A stretch of 13,049 nt of DNA from Fluviicola sp. (GTDB lineage: Bacteria; Bacteroidota; Bacteroidia; Flavobacteriales_D; Crocinitomicaceae), in the NCBI RefSeq assembly GCF_030151805.1, contig NZ_JASLCN010000267.1:1-13049 (forward strand). The letters run 5' to 3'. Below the pieces are notes generated by a model, which searched no databases, was not told the DNA's origin, and was given only the letters and a program-made list of their open reading frames with translations. Below, piece after piece: positions 7,012 through 13,049 of the stretch (the stretch's first letter is position 1; every line of letters begins with the position of its first letter). A program made the position numbers and the translations under genes.

Positions 7012-7042
7012 GTTTGGGAACACGTCGCATCTCTTCCCAAAC
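7012..7042. other. Unexplained 9-bp hairpin between copA and tRNA-Ser
   Basis: GTTTGGGAA (7012-7020) and TTCCCAAAC (7034-7042) pair perfectly around a 13-base loop. On the plus strand it follows a T7 run; on neither strand is it followed by a T tract, so it is not a standard terminator. It lies between the tRNA terminator and the copA leader. The rest of 6859-7052 shows nothing coding that I would defend. Confidence 0.4.
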
Positions 7043-7049
7043 ATACCCC

Positions 7050-7086
7050 AAAGAAAAAACCCGTTTCAGCAGTGCTGAAACGGGTT
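7050..7086 (-). terminator. Rho-independent terminator of tRNA-Ser
   Basis: A 13-bp perfect stem (AACCCGTTTCAGC at 7058-7070 with GCTGAAACGGGTT at 7074-7086) has a 3-base loop. Read on the minus strand it is followed by TTTTTT, and it lies about 10 bases beyond the tRNA 3' end. It should shield copA from tRNA transcription. Confidence 0.93.
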
Positions 7087-7096
7087 CAATTTCCTG

Positions 7097-7181
7097 CGGA
7101 GAGTGAGGGATTCGAACCCCCGGTACCTCTCGGTACAACGGTTTTCAAGACCGCCGCAATCGACCACTCTGCCAACTCTCC
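7097..7181 (-). tRNA. tRNA-Ser (anticodon UGA)
   Basis: An 85-base class II tRNA. The acceptor stem is GGAGAGT/ACTCTCC with discriminator G, as expected for serine. The anticodon loop CTTGAAA gives anticodon TGA (genomic 7145-7147), read through a GCGGT/ACCGT stem with one G-U pair. The long variable arm TACC-GAGA-GGTA is typical of tRNA-Ser. The T arm is GGGGG-TTCGAAT-CCCTC. The 3' CCA is not encoded (GCAG follows the acceptor stem) and must be added after transcription. It decodes UCA and, by wobble, other UCN codons. A strong terminator follows directly. Confidence 0.97.
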
Positions 7182-7355
7182 GCGACAAAAGTAGTGCTAT
7201 TTTCCTTTTTGGCAAGTGTTCATTGAAAAAAAAATAAAAGTTATTTACTTGTTATCTGAAAATCAGTACCGTTTAATCAATGATTTTTTATTTCTGAAGA
7301 ATCATTTTCGATAAACCCAGCCAAATTCATTAATTTTACGTTACATATTTATACT

Positions 7356-8813
7356 ATGAAAAAACTATGTTTGGTGATAATCCCATTATTTGTTCTCGTC
7401 TCAAATTCGTTTGGACAGAAAAATCAAATGAAAGCTTTTATTGATTATAAAAGCTATTATTCACCAGAGCAGGGTCCATACATTGATTTGCAATTTCAAT
7501 TCGTCGCTTATACCATTCAATTTGCTCCGGTTGATTCCGTTTTACAGGCAAAGATTGCCGTATCAACGATTATTACCAGCCAGCCGAGCGGTGATACTGT
7601 TTATGTTGACGGTTTTGTGCTGGAAAGTCCCAAAATGCGCGATTCAATCGTAGAAGATTTTTTTGATAACCTGCACATTCCGCTTCAACCCGGGAATTAT
7701 ACCGCTCATTTGACGTTAAAGGATATTCTTTCAAAAGGAAAATCACTGGAAGGACAACTGGATATTCATGTTGATGAAATCACTTCCAAAGTAGCTACTT
7801 CAGATATTTTGATTGCCGAAGTTGCCACACCGAGCAGTAATCTGGCATCTCCTTTCCAAAAAAGTGGTTATGAGATTATTCCCCGCATTTCAAACTTTTA
7901 CAGCCAGTCAATGACGCGGATTCCTTATTATGTGGAATTGTACAATACCAATCTCATCCAGGACAGTACCTTTGGTTTAAGACAACAGGTTGTTTCTTCA
8001 CAAACCAATCAAATTATGCCCGGTTTCTCCCGTTTCACGAAGATCAAACCCGGTCCGGTAGTTCCCGTTTTCAGAAATATGGACATTTCCAAACTGCCTT
8101 CCGGGTCTTATCACCTGACTTTGGAAATTATTGATAAAAACAGCAAAACGATCGGACAACCCGCAGATTACTTTTTTGAACGCATCAACGACATTGAACT
8201 CAAGGATGAAAATGTAGAAGACATCATCTTAAACCCAGCTTTCCAGGCTTCTCTTACGGATGATTCCCTGAAATACTACCTGGGAAGTCTAATTCCGATT
8301 GCAAGACCTGCAGAAGTGAAATCAATCATTAAAACATTGAAAGCAAACAGTCCTGATTTGTGTCGCAAGCATATTCAGCAATTCTGGATTCAGACTGCCG
8401 GAAATGATGCTTACAATCAATGGATGATTTACAAAAGAAATGTGATACTGGTTGAAGCAAACTACGGAAACAATTTCCAAAGCGGGTTTGAAACTGATCG
8501 CGGACGTGTTTACCTGCAATACGGGCAACCGAACACCATTATTGTAAGAGAAACTTCCCCTTCCGAATATCCTTACGAAATCTGGCATTACTACAAGATC
8601 AAAACGTTCAGCAACAAACGTTTTGTATTCTACAACCCGGATTTGGTAAATAACGCTTATCGTCTGCTTCATTCCGATATGGTTGGAGAACAACAAAACT
8701 ACAAGTGGCAGGAAATGCTGGTTAAGCGAAACAATTCCGGCCAAAGTGTTGACAGTTCTACCGGATCCGGTCAATTTGGTACAAATAGCGGCTATTATTA
8801 CAAACAAGACTAA
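7356..8813 (+). CDS. GWxTD-domain exported protein
   Basis: A 485-residue protein with a signal peptide (MKKLCLVIIPLFVLVSNSFG, probably cut before Gln21). A beta-rich region (about 25-280) is followed by a helical stretch and the C-terminal GWxTD domain (about 340-450), a Bacteroidota-associated domain of unknown function. Domain marks: WIQTAGNDAYNQWMIYKRNV (344-363), GFETDRGRVYLQYGQP (377-392) and YEIWHYY (407-413). The signature reads GFETD, with Phe in place of the usual Trp. The C-terminus is low-complexity (Ser/Gly/Tyr/Gln-rich, 458-485). It heads a tight cluster with a GT2 glycosyltransferase starting 8 bases after its stop, so the two proteins probably serve a common envelope or surface-polysaccharide task (inference). 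The 174-base leader after the tRNA is AT-rich, with TAATTTTA at 7331-7338 as a possible -7 box. Confidence 0.88.
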   Translation: MKKLCLVIIPLFVLVSNSFGQKNQMKAFIDYKSYYSPEQGPYIDLQFQFVAYTIQFAPVDSVLQAKIAVSTIITSQPSGDTVYVDGFVLESPKMRDSIVEDFFDNLHIPLQPGNYTAHLTLKDILSKGKSLEGQLDIHVDEITSKVATSDILIAEVATPSSNLASPFQKSGYEIIPRISNFYSQSMTRIPYYVELYNTNLIQDSTFGLRQQVVSSQTNQIMPGFSRFTKIKPGPVVPVFRNMDISKLPSGSYHLTLEIIDKNSKTIGQPADYFFERINDIELKDENVEDIILNPAFQASLTDDSLKYYLGSLIPIARPAEVKSIIKTLKANSPDLCRKHIQQFWIQTAGNDAYNQWMIYKRNVILVEANYGNNFQSGFETDRGRVYLQYGQPNTIIVRETSPSEYPYEIWHYYKIKTFSNKRFVFYNPDLVNNAYRLLHSDMVGEQQNYKWQEMLVKRNNSGQSVDSSTGSGQFGTNSGYYYKQD

Positions 8814-8821
8814 AACTATCT

Positions 8822-9850
8822 GTGCAATATCCTGACATCGCCGTTGTCATTCTCAACTGGAATGGTAAACACTTTTTAGAACAGTTTCTTCCACAAGTGA
8901 TTGAGTACTCGAAACCTTTTCGGGTGGTTCTGGCAGACAATGCCTCAACGGATGATTCCGTTTCATGGACAAAGACGCATTTTCCAGACCTGGAAATTGT
9001 GGTCAATGAATCGAACGGTGGTTTTGCCAAAGGATATAATGATGCTTTAAAACGGGTAAAAGCTGATTATTACATGTTGTTGAACAGCGACGTAGAAGTC
9101 AGTAAAGACTGGCTTTTCCCCCTGGTTGAAACAATGAAAAATCCGCAGGTTGCGGGCTGTCAGCCTAAGATTCATTCGTTCAAGATCAAAGGCAATTTTG
9201 AACATGCCGGTGCTTCCGGAGGTTTTCTTGATAAATACCACTACCCTTTTTGTCGTGGGAGAATCATGGATCACGTGGAAAAAGACGAAGGTCAGTATGA
9301 TTATCCATCCCGGATTTTTTGGGCAACAGGAGCCTGTTTAATGATTCGTGCGGACTTGTATTGGGAAACCGGAGGTTTGGATGAACGATTCTTTGCACAC
9401 ATGGAAGAAATTGATCTATGCTGGCGAATCCAACGATTGGGATTCTATTTTGAAGTCAATCCGGAAAGTGTCGTGTATCATGTAGGAGGAGGTACTTTGA
9501 ACTACATGAATCCGAAAAAGACTTTTTTGAATTTCAGGAACAGTCTGTTGATGATCCATAAAAATCAGCGAAACGGGTTAACCTATGTTCTTTTCCGCAG
9601 ACTTTGTTTTGATGCGTTGGCTGCATTCGTGTTTTTACTTCGAGGTCAATTTCCGCATTTCTGGGCTGTTTTCAGGGCGCACATGTCTTTCTACAAGCAT
9701 TTTCCATCCAGTATCCGGGAACGGAAAAAATGGAAAAAACGCGACACGAAGGCTCCTATCCGTTTTTACAGGGGAAGTATTTTATGGGCGCTTTACATCC
9801 AAAAGGTGAGTAAATTCAAAGACTTAAACCAACGGAAATTCGATTTGTAA
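8822..9850 (+). CDS. Family 2 glycosyltransferase (GT2, rhamnosyltransferase-like)
   Basis: A 342-residue GT-A fold enzyme. Motifs: IAVVILNWNG (6-15, first strand), ADNASTDDS (38-46, nucleotide-sugar binding), LLNSDVEV (86-93, DxD-equivalent metal site), FWATGACLMIR (166-176) and HMEEIDLCWRIQRLG (193-207, with the acidic catalytic-base region). The C-terminus (about 250-340) is a basic, partly hydrophobic tail that may lie against the inner membrane; no firm transmembrane helix is needed. The layout matches WbbL/RfbF-type enzymes that add a sugar to lipid-linked glycans; donor and acceptor cannot be read from sequence. The start is GTG at 8822: it gives the usual short lead to the first strand, and no ATG sits nearer. 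The gene lies 8 bases after the GWxTD gene and overlaps the next one by one base, so translation is probably coupled. Confidence 0.93.
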   Translation: MQYPDIAVVILNWNGKHFLEQFLPQVIEYSKPFRVVLADNASTDDSVSWTKTHFPDLEIVVNESNGGFAKGYNDALKRVKADYYMLLNSDVEVSKDWLFPLVETMKNPQVAGCQPKIHSFKIKGNFEHAGASGGFLDKYHYPFCRGRIMDHVEKDEGQYDYPSRIFWATGACLMIRADLYWETGGLDERFFAHMEEIDLCWRIQRLGFYFEVNPESVVYHVGGGTLNYMNPKKTFLNFRNSLLMIHKNQRNGLTYVLFRRLCFDALAAFVFLLRGQFPHFWAVFRAHMSFYKHFPSSIRERKKWKKRDTKAPIRFYRGSILWALYIQKVSKFKDLNQRKFDL

Positions 9851-10221
9851 TGAACCCTTCTTTAGCAATCTTTCTCGGAGCCTACTCACAAACCGTTAAG
9901 GAACTATTTCTCGCAACTCAATTCTTACTTGAACAAGAATTACCGGACAGTCAGCAGGAATTGGATATTCCCGCTAAAATGCTCGCATTCAGTTACGGTC
10001 CCGGCTACAAAGGCATGGTGTGCGTATTGCTTCCCTCCCGGCAAGGTCTCAAACTTTCCTTCAGCAAAGGAGCAGAACTTTCCAATAAGCACGGTTTATT
10101 GACCGGAACCGGAAAGAAAACCCGGTACGTGGAAATCTCCAAAACGCTGTTGAAGAAAAAAGAACTTCGGGAATTAATCCGAAGCGCGAAGCTATACCAT
10201 GAAATGACTTCCGGTCAATAG
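9850..10221 (+). CDS. DUF1801/YdhG-like small protein
   Basis: A 123-residue soluble protein. The centre, PAKMLAFSYGPGYKGMVCVL (41-60), followed by LKLSFSKGAELSN and the basic VEISKTLLKKKELRELI helix, resembles DUF1801 (YdhG-like) proteins, whose biochemical role is not established. There is no signal or membrane segment, so it is cytoplasmic. The ATG shares its A with the stop of the glycosyltransferase (TAATG at 9848-9852), a classical coupling arrangement, so it is made together with that enzyme; whether it helps in the same process is unknown. No terminator is obvious after it. Family assignment is from the central motif and moderately sure. Confidence 0.7.
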   Translation: MNPSLAIFLGAYSQTVKELFLATQFLLEQELPDSQQELDIPAKMLAFSYGPGYKGMVCVLLPSRQGLKLSFSKGAELSNKHGLLTGTGKKTRYVEISKTLLKKKELRELIRSAKLYHEMTSGQ

Positions 10222-10281
10222 CATTCGTTAATACATCTTAAATACGTGCTCGCCCATAAAGTACTTTTCTAATTTTAAGGT

Positions 10282-11172
10282 ATGAAACGCATTGTAGCAA
10301 TCAGTCTTTTATTTATTATCGGAGCGGTTTATATTACCGATGCCCAGGACAACATTCCCTATCACTTGAAACAAGAGGACAAACTTATCATTCTTCCTCC
10401 TGAATTGAGAGAGGTTTCGGGTATCAGTATTATTGATTCAAAAACACTGGTTTGTATTCAGGATGAAGAAGGAATTGCTTTTATTTACGATCTGAAAAAG
10501 CAGGAAGTGATCCGGAAGATTGTTTTCGCAGGACCGGGAGATTATGAAGGAATTGCTCCGGCCGGAAAAGACTTGTATGTTCTTCGCAGCGACGGTGTTT
10601 TATTTCGGATTCACAATTTCGAAAAAGATCGCCACCAGGTTGATTCCATTCAAACCGGAATTCCGAACAAGGATAATGAAGGATTGTGCTATGACAAAGC
10701 AAACAAACGCTTATTGATCGGCTCAAAAAGTAAAATTGCCAAAGGAGCGGAGTATAAAAACTTACGAACGATTTATGCTTTTGACCTTAAAAGCAACACC
10801 TTGCAGAAAGAACCGCTTTACGTGTATGATATAACTATCATGAAGGAATTTGCGAAGAAAAACAACATCGAACTTCCCACCAAACCCAGCAAGAAAAATC
10901 CGAATGAACAGGATGTGGCGCTCAAATTCCAACTCTCAGGAATTTATATTCATCCCAAATCCAAATTGCTTTATGTGCTGAGTGCTTCGGATTATTACTT
11001 GTTCGTATTCGATCAAACAGGAGCGATCAAACACCTGGAAGTGCTTGATCCCTTGAAATTCAACAAGGCAGAAGGAATAGCTGTGATGCCGAACGGAGAT
11101 CTGTACATTTCCAATGAAGGTCAGGCAGGAAATCCGAAAATCTTACTTTTTTCAGAGAAGAAAATGAAGTGA
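10282..11172 (+). CDS. SdiA-regulated-type beta-propeller protein, exported
   Basis: A 296-residue protein with an N-terminal signal (MKRIVAISLLFIIGAVYITDA, likely cut before QDN). The remainder matches the SdiA-regulated family layout: EVSGISIID (44-52), GDYEGIAP (86-93), NEGLCYD (132-138), SGIYIHPKSKLLYVLSA (219-235) and AEGIAVMPNGDLYISNEG (263-280). These recurring EGI/EGL turns are strands of a propeller-like fold seen also in esterase-like phytase-type domains. It probably acts in the periplasm; substrate unknown, and the family name does not imply regulation by SdiA here. TAATTTTA at 10270-10277 lies only five bases before the ATG; if it is the -7 box the mRNA would be nearly leaderless. 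A perfect 10-base palindrome, AAAGTACTTT (10258-10267), adjoins it. The gene is separated from the upstream cluster by 60 bases. Confidence 0.82.
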   Translation: MKRIVAISLLFIIGAVYITDAQDNIPYHLKQEDKLIILPPELREVSGISIIDSKTLVCIQDEEGIAFIYDLKKQEVIRKIVFAGPGDYEGIAPAGKDLYVLRSDGVLFRIHNFEKDRHQVDSIQTGIPNKDNEGLCYDKANKRLLIGSKSKIAKGAEYKNLRTIYAFDLKSNTLQKEPLYVYDITIMKEFAKKNNIELPTKPSKKNPNEQDVALKFQLSGIYIHPKSKLLYVLSASDYYLFVFDQTGAIKHLEVLDPLKFNKAEGIAVMPNGDLYISNEGQAGNPKILLFSEKKMK

Positions 11173-11246
11173 TCCATCTGTAAAAACACTTATACACACT
11201 TCGCATTCGTTTATACAAAATAAAACTACGAGTATACAAACCGGCT

Positions 11247-11276
11247 TTTGGTCATCGATACCTTTCTCTAATTTGG
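11247..11276 (+). promoter_or_regulatory. Candidate Bacteroidota-type promoter
   Basis: TTTG (11247-11250) and TAATTTGG (11269-11276) are spaced 18 bases apart, close to the -33 TTTG / -7 TAnnTTTG pattern described for Bacteroidota; the -7 box is one base off. Transcription would start around 11282, about 15 bases before the lipoprotein ATG at 11299. Confidence 0.45.
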
Positions 11277-11298
11277 ATTCAACCATAAATTCATTAGT

Positions 11299-11916
11299 AT
11301 GAGAAAATCACTTTTTTTATCCCTAACTCTGGGAGGCCTTCTATTCGGAGCATTCAGCTTCCATTCGTGTCAGAAAGAGACCAGAGACACTGTTATTTCG
11401 AAACAAAAAGAAAAAAAAACTCCTGTTCAAACGAAAGCCTGTCCGGAACCGAAATTCGCGAATACGCAAGTAGATGTTGCCTGCCTTCTGGGTTATGCCT
11501 GCGATCGGTTCCCAACTATTCCCCAATACAATCAGAACCGAATCCGATGGCAGGTAAAAGATTGTTCGAATGGACCATATACAGCGACCTCTTTTTATGC
11601 TGTTTACAAAAAAACAGGAATGACGGGAATTTATCCAACCTATACCAGAATAGCATCTTTTCAATGCAACAAATCTGATATGTGGTATGCCAATCCCGTA
11701 CTAACCAATAGTTCAGATTTTGTAATCCTGGTAGCAAATTCAGGCATGCCTCCTCTTCCCACTACCATCATAGAGGAATACTATTCGGTTACCGGTTCAT
11801 ATTTTTATTACGATACCAGCTACGGGAACATCTTTTCCTGCACTGATTTCTGGAGATTCAGCACAGGGACAACAGCCGGAACAATAAGCTGTATCAACAT
11901 TGGGATCGGGAAATGA
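11299..11916 (+). CDS. Cysteine-rich putative lipoprotein of unknown function
   Basis: A 205-residue protein. A basic start (MRKS), a hydrophobic core and FSFHSCQKE suggest a lipoprotein signal with Cys24 as the modified residue; His at -2 is unusual for a lipobox, so plain secretion is an alternative. A Lys/Gln/Glu-rich linker (25-46) follows, as in many surface-exposed Bacteroidota lipoproteins. The globular part has seven more cysteines (48, 62, 68, 89, 123, 181, 198) and many Tyr/Thr/Ser, fitting a disulphide-bonded extracytoplasmic domain. No known family is recognised. The linker is encoded through an A9 run (11411-11419), where slippage could shift the frame. A bidirectional terminator lies about 40 bases after the stop. 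It stands alone with its own candidate promoter. Confidence 0.7.
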   Translation: MRKSLFLSLTLGGLLFGAFSFHSCQKETRDTVISKQKEKKTPVQTKACPEPKFANTQVDVACLLGYACDRFPTIPQYNQNRIRWQVKDCSNGPYTATSFYAVYKKTGMTGIYPTYTRIASFQCNKSDMWYANPVLTNSSDFVILVANSGMPPLPTTIIEEYYSVTGSYFYYDTSYGNIFSCTDFWRFSTGTTAGTISCINIGIGK

Positions 11917-11951
11917 TCCGTCAGTTTTTCAAGATTACTTCTCAATAAATC

Positions 11952-11987
11952 AAAAAACCGCAGCGATAAACTGCGGTTTCTCTTTTT
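11952..11987. terminator. Bidirectional terminator between convergent genes
   Basis: The stem AAACCGCAG (11955-11963) / CTGCGGTTT (11971-11979) has a 7-base loop. It is followed by TCTTTTT on the plus strand and, on the minus strand, by the complement of the A run at 11952-11957. It lies between the stops of the lipoprotein gene and the beta-barrel gene and can serve both. Confidence 0.88.
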
Positions 11988-11998
11988 AGATTAAAACG

Positions 11999-12835
11999 TT
12001 AATGCTTTTTCACGCGGTTCGTTAACTGAAACTGTGCTCCGAACACGATGTTGTACTGCATGAAAAAGAAATGCTGTTTTGCCTTGTCGGCCGGATTTCG
12101 GGTTGTGCGGATATCCGGCATGTGAATGAATCCGTATTTTGCTTCGCTTTGAATAAAGAAGTACTTGAAGAAACTTAACTTCAATGCCCCTACCAAGCTC
12201 AATCCATATCCTGCCAAATGAAACTCATCGTGGCGCGGATTCCCCAATAAAGTGGTATTGGTTCTCGGAACCAGTAAGCCAAAACCAACTCCTTCGTTTA
12301 CACTCAAATTGAAATGTTTCACATTGATCAGCGCATCTGAGCGGCGAACTTCTGCATTCAGGTAGTTCAATCCGTCCGTGTGTTCGAACAACAAAAACGA
12401 AGTATCCAGGTACATATCCTGGTGGTTGTAAACACCGTCGTAAGGAGTTCCTGAGTTTTCAATATGTCCGTCCATTTTGACCGTCTGGTAGTTCTTCATC
12501 ACATATTTCATGTGGTCGGAACCGATGGAGATTTCGTACTTGTCCTTAAAATAATAGCCCAAACGCAGGTTGTACTGAGGAATGGTCATGGTAGCCGGAT
12601 TCAGGTACAAATTCGCACGGAAAATCGACTGGCGGTCATTGGCAATGACATTGTTCAATTTAAAATTATAGGAATTCCCTGTAAAGGTGATGTCCGACTT
12701 GGTATACGCTCCGCGGTTCCATCCCCAATAGATGTAAAACGAACCTTTTTTATTCGGCTTCCAAATCTCAAGTTTATCCTGAGAAAAAAGGGGGAAAGCG
12801 AGAACTATCGCAAGAAGGAGAGTTACAGATTTCAT
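11999..12835 (-). CDS. Outer-membrane beta-barrel-like protein
   Basis: A 278-residue exported protein with a clear signal peptide (MKSVTLLLAIVLAFPLFSQ). The mature part has alternating hydrophobic and polar strands rich in Tyr, Phe, Asn and Gly (FYIYWGWNRGAYT, YNLRLGYYFKDKYEISIG, VGFGLLVP, FFFMQYNIVFGAQFQL), as expected for an outer-membrane barrel of about 10-12 strands; the C-terminus ends basic (NRVKKH). No named porin or transporter family is recognised, so the function is open. The ATG at 12835 is chosen over the frame's first ATG at 12949: the extra 38 residues would have no signal character, and their DNA contains another gene's terminator and a perfect -7 box. The gene is single, with a promoter upstream and a shared terminator downstream. 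Confidence 0.8.
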   Translation of the reverse strand: MKSVTLLLAIVLAFPLFSQDKLEIWKPNKKGSFYIYWGWNRGAYTKSDITFTGNSYNFKLNNVIANDRQSIFRANLYLNPATMTIPQYNLRLGYYFKDKYEISIGSDHMKYVMKNYQTVKMDGHIENSGTPYDGVYNHQDMYLDTSFLLFEHTDGLNYLNAEVRRSDALINVKHFNLSVNEGVGFGLLVPRTNTTLLGNPRHDEFHLAGYGLSLVGALKLSFFKYFFIQSEAKYGFIHMPDIRTTRNPADKAKQHFFFMQYNIVFGAQFQLTNRVKKH

Positions 12836-12852
12836 TTGTCGGATTTTGAATG

Positions 12853-12860
12853 CAAAATTA
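12853..12860 (-). promoter_or_regulatory. Candidate -7 promoter box (TAATTTTG)
   Basis: On the minus strand TAATTTTG matches the Bacteroidota -7 consensus TAnnTTTG exactly, 17 bases before the beta-barrel ATG. I see no good TTTG at the -33 distance, so support rests on the box and its position between a terminator and the start codon. Confidence 0.5.
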
Positions 12861-12895
12861 GAAATCTTTTCTGCTCCCCATGTTAAATTATGAGA

Positions 12896-12927
12896 TAAAA
12901 GAAAGCCACCGGTTTCCCGGCAGCTTT
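12896..12927 (-). terminator. Terminator of the gene at the right edge
   Basis: On the minus strand an 11-bp stem with two adjacent G-U pairs (arms 12902-12912 and 12917-12927) closes a GAAA tetraloop and is followed by CTTTT. It lies 25 bases past the stop of the partial gene at 12953 and ends that transcript before the beta-barrel promoter. Confidence 0.8.
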
Positions 12928-12952
12928 TCAACCTACTATCAATTACCAATGA

Positions 12953-13049
12953 TCAGTATTTAAAGAAGCACTGGATTGATTTCCCTGAAATTACTGCACC
13001 TTGCTGAGCAGTTCCCGTAGCAGGGTCTACACGGTAAATCCATGCATTC
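12953..13049 (-). CDS. C-terminal fragment of an unidentified protein
   Basis: On the minus strand the frame entering from the right edge gives 31 residues, starting NAWIYRVDPATGTAQQG and ending IQCFFKY, then a TGA at 12953-12955. A stem-loop terminator follows, which supports this as a true gene end. The short piece reads like the last strands of a secreted or surface beta-domain (WIYRVDPATG), but that is only an impression; the family cannot be named without the rest. It is too short to appear among longer open frames. Confidence 0.6.
   Translation of the reverse strand, partial: NAWIYRVDPATGTAQQGAVISGKSIQCFFKY

Noticed and set aside
6822..7138. Two minus-strand frames (72 and 89 residues) across the copA leader and tRNA
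   Set aside because: They read through the tRNA terminator and hairpins, and one runs into the tRNA; no protein-like pattern.
7097..7181. tRNA gene as an integration site for a mobile element
   Set aside because: No integrase, no direct repeat of the tRNA 3' end and no phage-like genes on either side within the window.
8322..8807. 161-residue minus-strand frame inside the GWxTD gene
   Set aside because: Antisense shadow of a gene with signal peptide and recognisable C-terminal domain.
10258..10267. Perfect palindrome AAAGTACTTT as an operator
   Set aside because: Only 10 bases in an AT-rich spacer; chance occurrence is likely, so it is mentioned only with the gene it precedes.

Overview
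The window looks like chromosomal DNA of a Bacteroidota bacterium, probably in or near the Flavobacteriales (a Fluviicola/Crocinitomicaceae-like relative would fit, but the sequence does not settle the genus). The grounds are a GWxTD-domain protein, a Bacteroidota-style Crp/DinB pair, a P-type ATPase with the CPMH/CP.CGM metal-binding modules common in this phylum, A-rich leaders without clear Shine-Dalgarno sequences, and candidate -7 boxes of the TAnnTTTG type.

Left part (1-2700, all plus strand): the 3' end of a tricorn-like S41 peptidase with a hairpin terminator, a small four-helix membrane protein, a WG-repeat lipoprotein, a CsaA-like protein and an AT-rich membrane-anchored orphan. Middle (2752-6825, minus strand): a DinB-family protein behind a Crp/Fnr-type regulator, then a 371-base gene-free stretch filled with degenerate ACCACAAAG/ACGCAAAG-type repeats and a palindromic element, then a large copper-transporting P1B ATPase. 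Next comes a minus-strand tRNA-Ser(UGA) with its own terminator.

Right part: a tight plus-strand cluster of GWxTD protein, GT2 glycosyltransferase (8-base gap) and DUF1801-like protein (TAATG overlap), then an SdiA-regulated-type propeller protein and a cysteine-rich putative lipoprotein. A bidirectional terminator separates these from a minus-strand outer-membrane beta-barrel candidate. A further minus-strand gene is cut off by the right edge.

Most genes look like core or ordinary accessory genes. No phage, CRISPR, transposase, toxin-antitoxin or recognisable defence system is visible. The points most worth a second look are the repeat/palindrome region directly after the copper ATPase stop codon, unexplained hairpins upstream of that gene, the AT-rich orphan at 2191-2697, and the glycosyltransferase cluster with a GWxTD protein that has a variant signature.
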